Of a stretch of DNA of 19,580 bases, positions 7,397 through 14,399 are shown in pieces. Positions within the stretch are counted from its first letter, which is position 1; each line of letters opens with the position of its first letter. The position numbers and the translations under genes were made by a program. The stretch comes from an uncultured Christensenella sp. (GTDB lineage: Bacteria > Bacillota > Clostridia > Christensenellales > UBA1242). The stretch spans positions 1-19,580 of the forward strand of contig CAOKRZ010000010.1 in NCBI GenBank assembly GCA_948471335.1. The letters are read 5' to 3'. The notes below the pieces were generated by a model. The model saw only the letters and a list, made by a program, of their open reading frames with translations. It had not been told where the DNA came from and ran no database searches.

Positions 7397-7948
7397 CTAT
7401 TGTTTTTTCGTTTTTTCAATTATGTCAGAGATCTTTTGCACTGTTTCTTCCAAGTTGAGGTTTTCAATGACATAGTCATATTCATGAATATGCTCTTTCT
7501 CCATTGCCCCACGCGACAAGCGGAATCGCGCACTTTCCTCGCTCTCTCCACGGGCTATTAGGCGGCGGAAAAGTTCATCTTCAGGCACATCAAGAAAAAT
7601 TGAAAGCGCATTTTCCTTCAATTCTTTTTTCAGCTTGATGTTTCCACAAACATCGATATCCTTGATGAAGTCAATCTTTGTCATTTTGCCTACATCTTCA
7701 AGGCTTTTATTTAAAACGCCATACAAATTCCCATGCGTTTCTTGCGTCTCAAAAAACTCGCCATCCTTTTGTTTCTTTAAAAACCCTTCTTTGGTCAAAA
7801 AGAAATATGGCTGACCTTCTCTTTCATTTTTTCGCTTTTCTCTTGTCGTGCAAGTAGGGAAAAGCCTCAAGTCTTTTCTTCTTTTGATAAGCTCACAAAT
7901 CACAGTGTTCTTTCCAGCGCCACTTACTCCAGACAAAATAATAAGCAT
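7397..7948 (-). CDS. gmk: guanylate kinase
   Basis: A 183-residue guanylate kinase, converting GMP and ATP to GDP and ADP. The P-loop GVSGAGKNT is at residues 7-15. The GMP-binding segment TTREKRKNEREGQPYFF follows (family form TTR-x-PR-x-GE-x2-G-x2-YFF, here with the Pro and one Gly replaced), then ETHGNLYGV, DIDVCGN and the lid RLIARGESEESARFRLSR. The length is slightly shorter than the usual 200-210 residues. The substitutions and the lack of the usual RpoZ neighbour leave open that this is a second, divergent kinase. The ATG at 7948 follows AGGGGA, and a strong promoter lies 18 bases upstream of it. Confidence 0.85.
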   Translation of the reverse strand: MLIILSGVSGAGKNTVICELIKRRKDLRLFPTCTTREKRKNEREGQPYFFLTKEGFLKKQKDGEFFETQETHGNLYGVLNKSLEDVGKMTKIDFIKDIDVCGNIKLKKELKENALSIFLDVPEDELFRRLIARGESEESARFRLSRGAMEKEHIHEYDYVIENLNLEETVQKISDIIEKTKKQ

Positions 7949-7965
7949 AGTTTTCCCCTATGCTC

Positions 7966-7995
7966 ATTATATATTTATTTAATTTAATTTGTCAA
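7966..7995 (-). promoter_or_regulatory. strong sigma-A promoter of gmk
   Basis: On the minus strand: perfect TTGACA (7995-7990), 18-bp spacer, perfect TATAAT (7971-7966). Confidence 0.85.
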
Positions 7996-8025
7996 ACAAA
8001 ATATCTTTGATCGAGAATTCCAAGC

Positions 8026-8598
8026 TTAACATATAACAAGTTCTTTTGCCATCATTTTCAAAACTTCAAAAACATTCATTTGCTTACTTTCACTGATAAA
8101 TTTGAGACAGTCTTCAAAAAATGATACAAGAGATTCCATTGTTTTACTTTTATGATTTTTCATAACATACATTTCGATAAACTCATCAACTTTATCATTT
8201 AATTTGCCAATGCAAAGGTATCCGTATTTTTTAAGCAACTTTCTCATTTCAGACTTTAATCTGCAGGCATATGGTAATTCGGCAATGCTTTGCCCATTCA
8301 TAAACCTTTCTAAATAAATTTGCTCATCCACGCTAAGAGCCGCGCCATTTTCTAAAAGATACTCACCTATTTTAAACTCATCGCATCCATAAGCAACCAC
8401 GGCCGCTGAGCAATTTGGAAATTTGTAATTCTCGTCTGCCTTCTCGCTTAGGTCGCCGCCATTTTCAATATAAAACTTCACTCTTTCCAGGTTCCCTTGC
8501 GAAATTGCCCAAATCAGATAGCGACTTGTTGAAACTTTGCTCTCATGATCAACTGCTCCATTTTCATTAAGCCTTATGATCTTTTTTGTTTTGTTCAA
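8026..8598 (-). CDS. ankyrin-repeat-like protein, unknown role
   Basis: A 190-residue soluble protein. Residues about 27-92 look like two ankyrin-type helix pairs: YLIWAISQGNLERVKFYIENGGDLSEKA and then AVVAYGCDEFKIGEYLLENGAALSVDE, each with the helix-turn-helix and 'xxNGAxL' ending of that fold. The C-terminal half is helical with no known motif. The start is a TTG at 8598: AAGGG lies 8 bases upstream and the next in-frame ATG would remove about half the protein, including the repeats. The gene has its own predicted promoter between the amidase stop and its start. Ankyrin repeats bind other proteins; the partner is unknown. A second, larger ankyrin-like protein occurs at 14400, and similarity between them is only at the level of the repeat. 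Confidence 0.65.
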   Translation of the reverse strand: MNKTKKIIRLNENGAVDHESKVSTSRYLIWAISQGNLERVKFYIENGGDLSEKADENYKFPNCSAAVVAYGCDEFKIGEYLLENGAALSVDEQIYLERFMNGQSIAELPYACRLKSEMRKLLKKYGYLCIGKLNDKVDEFIEMYVMKNHKSKTMESLVSFFEDCLKFISESKQMNVFEVLKMMAKELVIC

Positions 8599-8617
8599 TT
8601 ATTTTTCCCTTGACTGA

Positions 8618-8646
8618 TGGATAACATGGAATTCAACCGCTGTCAA
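8618..8646 (-). promoter_or_regulatory. putative promoter of the ankyrin-like gene
   Basis: On the minus strand: perfect TTGACA (8646-8641), 17-bp spacer, TATCCA (8623-8618) with TGt just upstream (extended -10). It lies directly after the amidase stop. Confidence 0.55.
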
Positions 8647-8654
8647 TACCCAAG

Positions 8655-9359
8655 TTACCTGCTCATTTGAAAATAGTCAACAAGTCCAACAAGAATTGAA
8701 TAGCACATCTTCTTTTGATATTCTTTGTCCATAAGAAGTTTTTCTTCTTCTGCATTTGAAAGAAAGCCACATTCAATAAGCACTCCCGCCTTTTTTGTGC
8801 AGTTAAGGACATAATAATCCCCGACGCTTACCGTCTTTCTTGCTGTGTCAAAGTCTCTGCAAAGTGAAGTTTGAATGCTTTTTGCAAGCGCAAAGCCTTT
8901 GTCATTCCCAGATCCATAAAAGACATAAGCTCCTTGCGCTGATGACAAGGCAAAGCTATTCATGTGAATGGAAATAACTGCATCCGCGCCACTTTTGTTT
9001 ATGATCGATTCACGCTTTTCCATTTCACTTCTCTTTTTGTTGCTTGCCGTTGGTGAATAAAGCCCTTCCATATCGCTTCTCGTCATGGTCACACCAAACC
9101 CAAAACTTTTGCACATGTCTCTAAGCGTACGCGCAAACTCAAGGTTAAGCTGACTTTCACTCACTCCAGTAACTTTACCTTCCGCCCCGCCATCTCGCCC
9201 GCCATGCCCGGCATCAATGCACACCGAAAACTCCGGTTTTGGCGAAGAGACTGGCTTAATTAAAACCGCCGCCAAAAAAACGCTGATCACTGAAACTAAA
9301 CATAACAAACCGGCAATAATTGATTTTTTCTTTATTGTTACAAAGCTTATACTTTTCAT
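8655..9359 (-). CDS. cwlD: N-acetylmuramoyl-L-alanine amidase, CwlD-like
   Basis: A 234-residue Amidase_3 zinc enzyme that cleaves the N-acetylmuramoyl-L-alanine bond. An N-terminal signal anchor spans about residues 13-35, followed by the catalytic domain. Zinc ligands appear as H52 (DAGHGGRDGG), E68 (VSESQLN) and H132 (SIHMNS); the catalytic Glu lies in VLIECGFLSN. A single short anchor with one amidase domain and this length fits CwlD, which helps make the muramic-delta-lactam of spore cortex. The spoIIE context supports that, but other sporulation amidases share the layout. An in-frame ATG at 9422 would add 21 residues ahead of the signal anchor. The ATG at 9359 gives a normal K-rich start and is preferred, though neither has a clear ribosome site. 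It is divergent from the DUF4417 gene. Confidence 0.8.
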   Translation of the reverse strand: MKSISFVTIKKKSIIAGLLCLVSVISVFLAAVLIKPVSSPKPEFSVCIDAGHGGRDGGAEGKVTGVSESQLNLEFARTLRDMCKSFGFGVTMTRSDMEGLYSPTASNKKRSEMEKRESIINKSGADAVISIHMNSFALSSAQGAYVFYGSGNDKGFALAKSIQTSLCRDFDTARKTVSVGDYYVLNCTKKAGVLIECGFLSNAEEEKLLMDKEYQKKMCYSILVGLVDYFQMSR

Positions 9360-9490
9360 ATAAAAACATTTTATTTGCAAAAAGTTGCAATTATCACAAA
9401 ATGGTGTCAATAAACATTGCAATCAAAAAATTCTCATGATAATTTATTTCTAAAAACAAAATATCTTTTGAAAATTAAAGGAGAAGAAAA

Positions 9491-10228
9491 ATGATAAAAA
9501 ACGAACAATTAAGTTCGCTTTTTTCTCATAATGAACAAGAGATTGATTATGAAGAAGAAAAGCGAAGAAAAAAACAAAGACTTGTACGAAATGAGTTTGA
9601 AAAATATGGTAAATATGGAATGCCACTTATTAAAAAACAAGATATTGATTTGGAAAAGATTGAACTTTTAAGTTATCTAAAAACAAAAACAAACGATGAA
9701 GAAAATACAAGTAAAACAATACACTTTTTTACCTACGATTGGAACTTTGAAAATGCTTATGAGAAACCAGAACAGACTCTTGAAAAATTAGACCAATACT
9801 ATGCACTTTTAACACCAGAATTTAGCACATATAAAGATATGCCACTTGCAAGGCAAATTGACAGCGTCTTTAAAAATCGCTGGTGCGGAGCGTTTTGGCA
9901 AAAGCAGGGAATGCTTGTGATCCCAACAATTTCTTGGGGTTCATATGGTTGTTTTGATTTCTTTTGCGATGGCGTTGAAAAGGGCTCTGTTGTAGCAGTA
10001 TCCACTTACACAAGATAAGATAACAAAAAAGGCTTTATGGAAGGTTACGAAATCATGATGGAGAAAATTAAACCTAGCGCAATCATCTGTTATGGCACAC
10101 CTTTTGAAGAAATGAAAGGCAATATCAAAGCCATTGACCCTTTTAATAGTGAAGAACTTATCAAAAAAATCGGCCCTGCTGAATTTATGAAAAAGAAACT
10201 CTCCGGTGAGTTATACCCTGAAATTTAG
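9491..10228 (+). pseudogene. DUF4417 protein, interrupted by in-frame TAA
   Basis: One frame spans 9491-10228 with a single TAA at 10016-10018. The upstream part (175 residues) holds a charged N-terminus and the conserved core: TPEFSTYKDMPLARQ, NRWCGAFWQKQGMLVIPTISWG, FDFFCDGVEKGSVVAVST. After the stop the frame continues directly with DNKKGFMEGYEIMMEKIKPSAIICYGTPFEEMKGN, which is the normal end of the family. The whole would be about 245 residues. The likely original codon is AAA (Lys). DUF4417 proteins are common in phages and mobile elements of Firmicutes, with no known activity that I can state. The ATG follows AAAGGAGAAG. The gene overlaps the ribosome site of the HNH gene at its end, so the two form one operon. 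Nonsense mutation, assembly error and readthrough all remain possible. Confidence 0.8.
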
Positions 10229-10237
10229 GAGCAAATT

Positions 10238-11055
10238 ATGGAAGAATTAAAATTGACAATAAATTTACTCCCAAAAGGAGCTTGGAATAATGATTTTAGT
10301 AAAACCTTATCAAAAAAGATTGGGATAAACTTCGCGAATTTGCACTAAAAAGAACAAAAGGGAAATGTGAAATTTGTGGATATAAAACCGAAGAACTTGA
10401 TGTTCACGAAGAATGGGAATTTGATATAAAGAAGAAAACCCAAACTTTGAAAAATGTTTTGGCAATTTGTTCTCGTTGCCATGGAGTAAAACATTTTAAA
10501 AATTCAGTACGGCTTGGATTTGGCGAAGAAGCAGAAAAACATTTTTTGGAAGTAAACAATGCTTCAGAAATGCAGTTTGCAAATCATCTCAACAAAGCCT
10601 TGCTTGAATATGAAGAAAGAAACAAAGTTTATCGCTGGAAGATTATTGCAAACTTAGAAAAATTTGGCGGAAGAGGGATTGAAGTAAAACAAAATAATAC
10701 TCCCCTAATAAAAAATCCTTATGAAAATGTAGAATGGGACAAACTTTCATATGACGACACAAAAGAATTGTTTGAAATTATCAGAAATGATAATTTAATT
10801 GGTGCGCCTAAAATTGTATCAATTGATGTTGATAATTTTCAAGGAATTATACAGGTTAAGTCTTTATTTGCAGATAAAATTGAGTGGTATATAGATGAAA
10901 TAAAAGTAAAGACAAAATATCATACTGCTGGGCTATTCATAACTAAACTCAAAGTAAAAGAAATGATTGGAAAACAATTGAAATTTAAACTAATTGGTAA
11001 TGGTGGCGAAACAACTTCAAAACCATTTGAACTTTTACCACAGGAGGTGCTATAA
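10238..11055 (+). pseudogene. HNH-type zinc protein with -1 frameshift at A AAA AAG
   Basis: The ATG at 10238 (TAGGAG upstream, overlapping the DUF4417 stop) opens a 36-codon frame ending at a TAA at 10346. The -1 frame, joined at 10312-10318, runs to 11055, giving about 272 residues in total. The joined protein reads LLPKGAWNNDF...SKKDWDKLREFALKR, then KCEICGYK, DVHEEWEFD and ICSRCHGVKHF. These are the paired Cys and His residues of an HNH endonuclease-like zinc fold. The last part (about 190-272) looks like a beta-sandwich domain (IEWYIDEIKV...KLIGNGGETTSKPFEL). Either one A was lost from an A7 run, or a programmed -1 slip occurs at the dnaX-type heptamer. The stop overlaps the toxin-like gene's start as TAATG. 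Confidence 0.75.
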
Positions 11056-11330
11056 TGGGAATGTGTAAACCAAGTGGAGGTGTTAAAAACGAAATTGGAA
11101 GATTAGGAAGTCTGCCACGTAAATATAAAGAACCTAATGTCCGAGTAGATTTATATTACAAAGGAGAACTCATCCAACAAAGGTGGTATGGAGCTGATTG
11201 TTGGGTTCTTCATAACAGAGATTATAACCATGGATATCCACGTCCACATGACCACTACTGGACTTGGGATGATATAAAAGGACCTCAAAGAGGTGAAGAA
11301 CATTGTAATGTAGACAATTCTTTTTGTTAA
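11055..11330 (+). CDS. small toxin-like protein, copy 1
   Basis: A 91-residue protein with no signal peptide. It starts MGMCKPSGGVK, has a Gly-rich segment, then PNVRVDLYYKGELIQQRWYGAD, NRDYNHG, PHDHYWTW and a terminal Cys. The order 'PNxRxDLY..G.LIQQRWYG.dG.a..dRD...PHDHYWDW' is, from memory, like C-terminal domains of polymorphic toxins; I cannot fix the family number. Conserved Arg, Asp and His residues would suit a nuclease, which is inference. The ATG overlaps the preceding stop (TAATG) and uses AGGAGG (11042-11047), so it is translationally coupled to the HNH gene. Its zinc-ribbon partner follows 11 bases later. Copy 2 at 11947 is clearly paralogous. Compared with it, copy 1 has CWVL where copy 2 has GKAV. 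Confidence 0.7.
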   Translation: MGMCKPSGGVKNEIGRLGSLPRKYKEPNVRVDLYYKGELIQQRWYGADCWVLHNRDYNHGYPRPHDHYWTWDDIKGPQRGEEHCNVDNSFC

Positions 11331-11341
11331 AGGAGGAAAAT

Positions 11342-11794
11342 ATGAGTAAAGAAAATAAAAAAGCAACATGTGATGTTTGTGGGATGATAATCAATATAGA
11401 TAATAGTGGAAATGGAGAATGTAATAATTGTGGTTGGAGACAATCAGAGGAATCATTTCAACATCCCTTCGTTGCAGGAATAAGAAACATTCCATGCCTA
11501 AGTAATGCAATAAAACAATTTAAGAGAGGAAAATCTGCCCTATTAGCAAATTTTGACGACTTTGTCAATGCATATAAGAATTATGGCGAAGTTGAATTTA
11601 CACTTAATCAGACAAGATATGGGGTCATGTTTGCTGACAAAGAAAAGAAAATTGCGTTACAAAATATACAAAATGGTGAAACTCAATTCTACAACAACAT
11701 AGATGATTTTATTCAAAATGCAAAATTAAACGGATTTTTGTTAAGTGATATTTGGGAAAATGTAACAAATACAGACTTTTTACAAGAAACTTAA
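11342..11794 (+). CDS. zinc-ribbon partner (putative immunity) protein, copy 1
   Basis: A 150-residue soluble protein. The N-terminus has a zinc-ribbon pattern CDVCG...CNNCGW (C-x2-C...C-x2-C). The body reads NIPCLSNAIKQFKRGKSALLANFDDFVNAYKNYGEVEFTLNQTRYGV and ends FLLSDIWENV. It is paralogous to the 155-residue protein at 12251: shared CxxCG, CGW, HP, 'NI.L..A...(F/Y)K.GK', 'DdF...Y.E..F', 'ks.L.DIW'. Its fixed place directly after a small toxin-like gene, repeated twice, suggests a cognate antidote. That is inference. The start is the ATG at 11342 after AAAGGAGG; a TTG at 11324 would lie upstream of that ribosome site. It ends just before terminator copy 1. Confidence 0.7.
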   Translation: MSKENKKATCDVCGMIINIDNSGNGECNNCGWRQSEESFQHPFVAGIRNIPCLSNAIKQFKRGKSALLANFDDFVNAYKNYGEVEFTLNQTRYGVMFADKEKKIALQNIQNGETQFYNNIDDFIQNAKLNGFLLSDIWENVTNTDFLQET

Positions 11795-11813
11795 TAAAAA
11801 TAAACCTATAAAT

Positions 11814-11838
11814 AGCATGTCATTCGATATGCTTTTTT
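11814..11838 (+). terminator. shared-type terminator, copy 1
   Basis: AGCATGTC (11814-11821), ATTC loop, GATATGCT (11826-11833), one G-U pair, then T's. First of seven near-identical hairpins in the window. Confidence 0.8.
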
Positions 11839-11854
11839 CTTTTATATTAAAAAC

Positions 11855-11947
11855 ATGCTCAGAAAACAACTTAGATTCAAACTTATAGGTATTGGTGGCG
11901 AAACAACTTCAAAACCATTTGAACTTTTACCTCAGGAGGTGTTATAA
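11855..11947 (+). CDS. 30-codon leader copied from the HNH gene 3' end
   Basis: An open 30-codon frame that begins MLRKQLRFKLIG and ends KPFELLPQEVL, then a TAA that overlaps the next ATG as TAATG. It matches the last 30 codons of the HNH gene (MIGKQLKFKLIG...KPFELLPQEVL) with no frame change. By eye there are four amino-acid changes (I/L, G/R, K/R, N/I) and six silent ones, and AGGAGG is kept. It therefore looks like a duplicated fragment that came along with the second toxin-like cassette. The silent changes, intact frame and retained coupling suggest it may still serve as a translated leader. It has no clear ribosome site of its own, so it may also be an inert remnant. Confidence 0.55.
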   Translation: MLRKQLRFKLIGIGGETTSKPFELLPQEVL

Positions 11948-12237
11948 TGGGAATGTGTAAACCTAGTGGCGGGATAAAGCAACAAGTAGGCAGAATTGGA
12001 GATTTAAAAAAGACAGGGACTCCGAACACAAGAATTGACTTATACGATAAAAATGGAAACTTAATCCAACAGCGTTGGTATGGCCCTGACGGTAAAGCCG
12101 TTTGGGACAGAGATTGGTCACTTGGTGCAGGAGAACTTGTGTGGCCACATGACCATTATTGGGATTGGACTAAACCTCCATACAGATTTGCCTATGAGGG
12201 GCCAAATGGTACGAAAACAAATACAGATTTTTGTTAA
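11947..12237 (+). CDS. small toxin-like protein, copy 2
   Basis: A 96-residue paralogue of the protein at 11055. It has the same MGMCKPSGG start, then TPNTRIDLYDKNGNLIQQRWYGPDGKA, DRDWSLG, WPHDHYWDWTKPP and a terminal Cys. It keeps the PDGK segment lost in copy 1, so it may be the better preserved version. No signal peptide or delivery domain is fused. If it is a toxin, it acts inside the producer or needs another carrier. AGGAGG at 11934-11939 and the TAATG overlap with the leader set the start. Its partner gene begins 13 bases after the stop. Residues W, D, H, H of the C-terminal part and the R of QQRWYG are conserved in both copies. Confidence 0.72.
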   Translation: MGMCKPSGGIKQQVGRIGDLKKTGTPNTRIDLYDKNGNLIQQRWYGPDGKAVWDRDWSLGAGELVWPHDHYWDWTKPPYRFAYEGPNGTKTNTDFC

Positions 12238-12250
12238 TAAGGAGTAATAA

Positions 12251-12718
12251 ATGAAAAATAAAAGTATATACGATGAAATTTTTGACAAGCCTTGTGAAGT
12301 TTGCGGTAAAATAGTAAAAAAAGATATCTATGAACAGTGCAAGTGTGCGTATTGCGGATGGAATAATTGCTATTGGAATATTGAACACCCTGACAGTGTT
12401 GCCTATCCCAATTTAATTTCTTTAAATAAGGCTAAGCAACTCTATAAAGAAGGAAAGCCTTTTGAACCTAATCTTGACGAATTTATTGAATCTTTGTTTA
12501 TTTATAGTGAAACACAGTTTGAATACAAAGGAATATACTATGCAGTTGAACTTGTAGGAAGAAGTAAAAATAATGTTGATATTCAACTTTATAATTCAAA
12601 GACACGAGAAAAGTTTCTATTTAAAACAAAAGAAGATTTTAAGAACAATGCCAAAGTTGAAGGAAAATTTTTGAAAGACATTTGGGATGAAACAACTGAC
12701 AGATATTGGCTACAGTAA
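12251..12718 (+). CDS. zinc-ribbon partner (putative immunity) protein, copy 2
   Basis: A 155-residue soluble protein. The N-terminal ribbon is CEVCGK...CAYCGW, followed by YPNLISLNKAKQLYKEGKPFEPNLDEFIESLFIYSETQFEYKGIYYAVELVG and a last segment KTKEDFKNNAKVEGKFLKDIWDE. It is paralogous to the 150-residue protein at 11342. The two have diverged across most of the body, as expected if each is matched to its own neighbouring toxin-like protein. AAGGAG (12239-12244) precedes the ATG by 6 bases. It ends before terminator copy 2. No promoter is seen between copy 1's terminator and this pair, so expression may depend on readthrough. Confidence 0.72.
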   Translation: MKNKSIYDEIFDKPCEVCGKIVKKDIYEQCKCAYCGWNNCYWNIEHPDSVAYPNLISLNKAKQLYKEGKPFEPNLDEFIESLFIYSETQFEYKGIYYAVELVGRSKNNVDIQLYNSKTREKFLFKTKEDFKNNAKVEGKFLKDIWDETTDRYWLQ

Positions 12719-12742
12719 AAATTAAAACCTTCTATTAGATAT

Positions 12743-12770
12743 AAAAGCATATCCCCCGATATGCTTTTTT
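12743..12770 (+). terminator. shared-type terminator, copy 2
   Basis: AAAAGCATATC (12743-12753), CCCC loop, GATATGCTTTT (12758-12768), more T's to 12770: an 11-bp stem. Confidence 0.88.
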
Positions 12771-12850
12771 ACTTTATACTTTTTGATCAAAAGCGTGTTC
12801 TAACTTGACATCAATTTCACTAAGTAAATTTAAAAATCAATTTCAAAATA

Positions 12851-12879
12851 TTGACTTTACACCAATGTATAAGTAGAAT
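12851..12879 (+). promoter_or_regulatory. sigma-A promoter of the 196-residue gene
   Basis: TTGACT (12851-12856), 17-bp spacer, TAGAAT (12874-12879). The ribosome site GGAGAG is at 12899-12904. Another TTGACA at 12805-12810 has no good -10 and may be a remnant. Confidence 0.7.
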
Positions 12880-12910
12880 GATAATATATTATAAATTTGG
12901 AGAGTTTTAT

Positions 12911-13501
12911 ATGTTGGAAATGATACGTGGCTGCAATGTTAACAAATGCAATGAACTTTATGAGCAATATCAATCAGATGAGAATGGGTTTACCGCCAAC
13001 GTTAATGCCAGTAAAATTGGAAAACTGCTGGAAGAATTTATTTCTATGCAATCAGAAAAGTTGTTTTTTATTTTAGAGCTTCCAGCAAGTGCACAAAGAG
13101 AACAAGAACTTCGAACTAGTAATACTTTCCCATTTCATAAAGAGGTTTATTATATTGACGGGCTTAGTAACAAAAAGGCTTTGGAGTTGATAAGAAACTA
13201 TGGCGAGATTCTTATACATGACGGATTAACTGAATTCGGATTTGGGGTTCATGACGGTTCCAGTGAAATAATGTGTTATAAATACAATGTAGTGAAGATT
13301 TGGACCAAAGACCCAAATCGTTATACTCCACTTTTTTCCAAAATGGACATTCCATTTGCAAAACATTGCACAACTGCATGGGAAACTTTTAATGAAAACA
13401 ATCCTGGCGATAGCTGGGCACTTACAATAAACGGTATGAGTGCCTATGATGTACTACACGAACTTGAAACGTGGAATATCTACTTGGCTGAAATAAGATA
13501 A
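12911..13501 (+). CDS. unknown protein, immunity-like
   Basis: A 196-residue soluble protein. It starts MLEMIRGCNVNKCNELYEQYQ and has a long conserved-looking core KLFFILELPASAQREQEL...FHKEVYYIDGLSNKKALELIRNYGEILIHDGLTEFGFGVHDGSSEIMCYKYNVV, ending TINGMSAYDVLHELETWNIYLAEIR. I recall similar unnamed proteins in gut Firmicutes, often near polymorphic-toxin immunity genes, but cannot name a family. The start is ATG 12911 after GGAGAG; the longer frame from 12851 begins inside the promoter. It has its own promoter and ends at terminator copy 3. The absence of a membrane segment or signal fits a cytoplasmic protein. An immunity role is inferred from context alone. Confidence 0.65.
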   Translation: MLEMIRGCNVNKCNELYEQYQSDENGFTANVNASKIGKLLEEFISMQSEKLFFILELPASAQREQELRTSNTFPFHKEVYYIDGLSNKKALELIRNYGEILIHDGLTEFGFGVHDGSSEIMCYKYNVVKIWTKDPNRYTPLFSKMDIPFAKHCTTAWETFNENNPGDSWALTINGMSAYDVLHELETWNIYLAEIR

Positions 13502-13517
13502 TTTAGAAAGAATTTTT

Positions 13518-13548
13518 AAAAGCATATCACTTCGATATGCTTTTTTTT
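13518..13548 (+). terminator. shared-type terminator, copy 3
   Basis: AAAAGCATATC (13518-13528), ACTTC loop, GATATGCTTTT (13534-13544), T run to 13548. Confidence 0.9.
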
Positions 13549-13638
13549 CAAAAATCCACCTTCCCTTTCTTGACATCTCCTCAAATGGCATCGCAGAAAA
13601 CCCATTTCAAAAGTAGTCCGTTTTATTTAAAAAAGTTA

Positions 13639-13666
13639 TTGACAAATTTTCAGATCATGATATAAT
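13639..13666 (+). promoter_or_regulatory. strong sigma-A promoter of the 199-residue gene
   Basis: Perfect TTGACA (13639-13644), 16-bp spacer, perfect TATAAT (13661-13666) with TGa extended -10. Confidence 0.85.
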
Positions 13667-13690
13667 AAAAAAACGATAAGGAAACAAAAT

Positions 13691-14290
13691 ATGGAATTTA
13701 AAAAATTAACTGAACTTGTGAAGGCATTTGAAAAGGCGACTGGCAACAAATATAAATTGACTTTGTGTGATGTTGACCACAAAAATCCGATGGCAGCAGT
13801 TTTTGATAATGGATATGTTTTTTATGACACATGCACAAGAGATTTTACTGACTTAAAACAAAAAGCACCGCTTTCTATGTGTGACTTGAAAAAATATATG
13901 AACAACAGCGGAAGAGATATGAGATATATTCAGTTGGCTCAACGAGCAAATCTTCACAGAATTGATCCAAAAACCAACGAGACTGAATTTGAGTATATCA
14001 TATCAAGAAAATTCCCTATCACAACTGTTCTTGATGATTTCACAACAATTGCTGACAATCTGGAAAACTTTTCATGGGCATACACTTGGCAACCTGGCGT
14101 GTCGTCAGGATTCCACTATATCCCACCTTATGCAGATGTTGATATGCAAGGTGATCTGAATGATAAAATTCTTGAATTCATTCAAAACCAAAAAGTGCTC
14201 GAGAAAGAAATCTTCCCTGTAACGCACCATTCAGACAAATATATGGAGCTTCTAAACCTTGCAGAAAAAGTTATTTCAACTTTGGAATAA
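13691..14290 (+). CDS. unknown protein of the cassette region
   Basis: A 199-residue soluble protein that I do not recognise. Visible segments include YKLTLCDVDHKNPMAAVFDNGYVFYDTCTRDF near the start, a basic helix RDMRYIQLAQRANLHR, the aromatic FSWAYTWQPGVSSGFHYIPPYADVDM near the middle-end, and a helical C-terminus. There is no signal peptide, membrane segment or known catalytic motif. The ATG is 8 bases after AAGGA. It is a single-gene unit with its own strong promoter and terminator copy 4 directly after the stop, like its neighbours. Placement suggests an accessory role, perhaps an immunity or defence protein, but nothing in the protein shows it. Confidence 0.65.
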   Translation: MEFKKLTELVKAFEKATGNKYKLTLCDVDHKNPMAAVFDNGYVFYDTCTRDFTDLKQKAPLSMCDLKKYMNNSGRDMRYIQLAQRANLHRIDPKTNETEFEYIISRKFPITTVLDDFTTIADNLENFSWAYTWQPGVSSGFHYIPPYADVDMQGDLNDKILEFIQNQKVLEKEIFPVTHHSDKYMELLNLAEKVISTLE

Positions 14291-14299
14291 CATAATCTT

Positions 14300-14328
14300 A
14301 AAAGCATATCAAACCGATATGTTTTTTT
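14300..14328 (+). terminator. shared-type terminator, copy 4
   Basis: AGCATATC (14303-14310), AAACC loop, GATATGTT (14316-14323) with one G-U pair, T run to 14328. It is also the start of the 84-bp direct repeat. Confidence 0.85.
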
Positions 14329-14351
14329 GTTATCAATATAAAAATTCACTA

Positions 14352-14380
14352 TTGACACTCAAAGCGTTTTGGTATATAAT
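14352..14380 (+). promoter_or_regulatory. strong sigma-A promoter of the ankyrin/SSB-tail gene
   Basis: Perfect TTGACA (14352-14357), 17-bp spacer, perfect TATAAT (14375-14380). The ribosome site GGAGGGG is at 14390-14396. Confidence 0.9.
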
Positions 14381-14399
14381 TTTTCTAACGGAGGGGAAA

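Larger units (their letters stand above)
14299..14382 (+). repeat. 84-bp direct repeat, left copy (terminator plus promoter)
   Basis: The segment from TAAAAGCATATCAAA to the promoter's TATAATTT recurs at 16084-16167. Apart from a roughly 10-base variable stretch in the promoter spacer, by eye only a few bases differ; the 42 bases from GATATG to TTGACA differ at three positions. The two copies flank the 558-residue gene. Confidence 0.85.

Noticed and set aside
9360..9422. Longer amidase reading from ATG 9422
   Set aside because: It would put 21 mixed residues ahead of the signal anchor. No ribosome site supports it.
9799..10005. A 68-codon minus-strand frame in the DUF4417 gene
   Set aside because: Antisense to a conserved family core; no start signal.
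2848..10018. TAA as a reassigned sense codon, suggested by two in-frame TAA stops
   Set aside because: dcd, tilS-neighbour genes, both toxin-like genes and others end correctly at TAA followed by terminators or the next ribosome site, so TAA is a normal stop here.
12851..12910. A 20-codon N-terminal extension of the 196-residue protein
   Set aside because: It begins at the TTGACT -35 element itself. The ATG at 12911 has GGAGAG upstream.
14259..14399. A 47-codon N-terminal extension of the ankyrin-like gene
   Set aside because: It overlaps the end of the previous gene and crosses a terminator and a perfect promoter. The ATG at 14400 has GGAGGGG.
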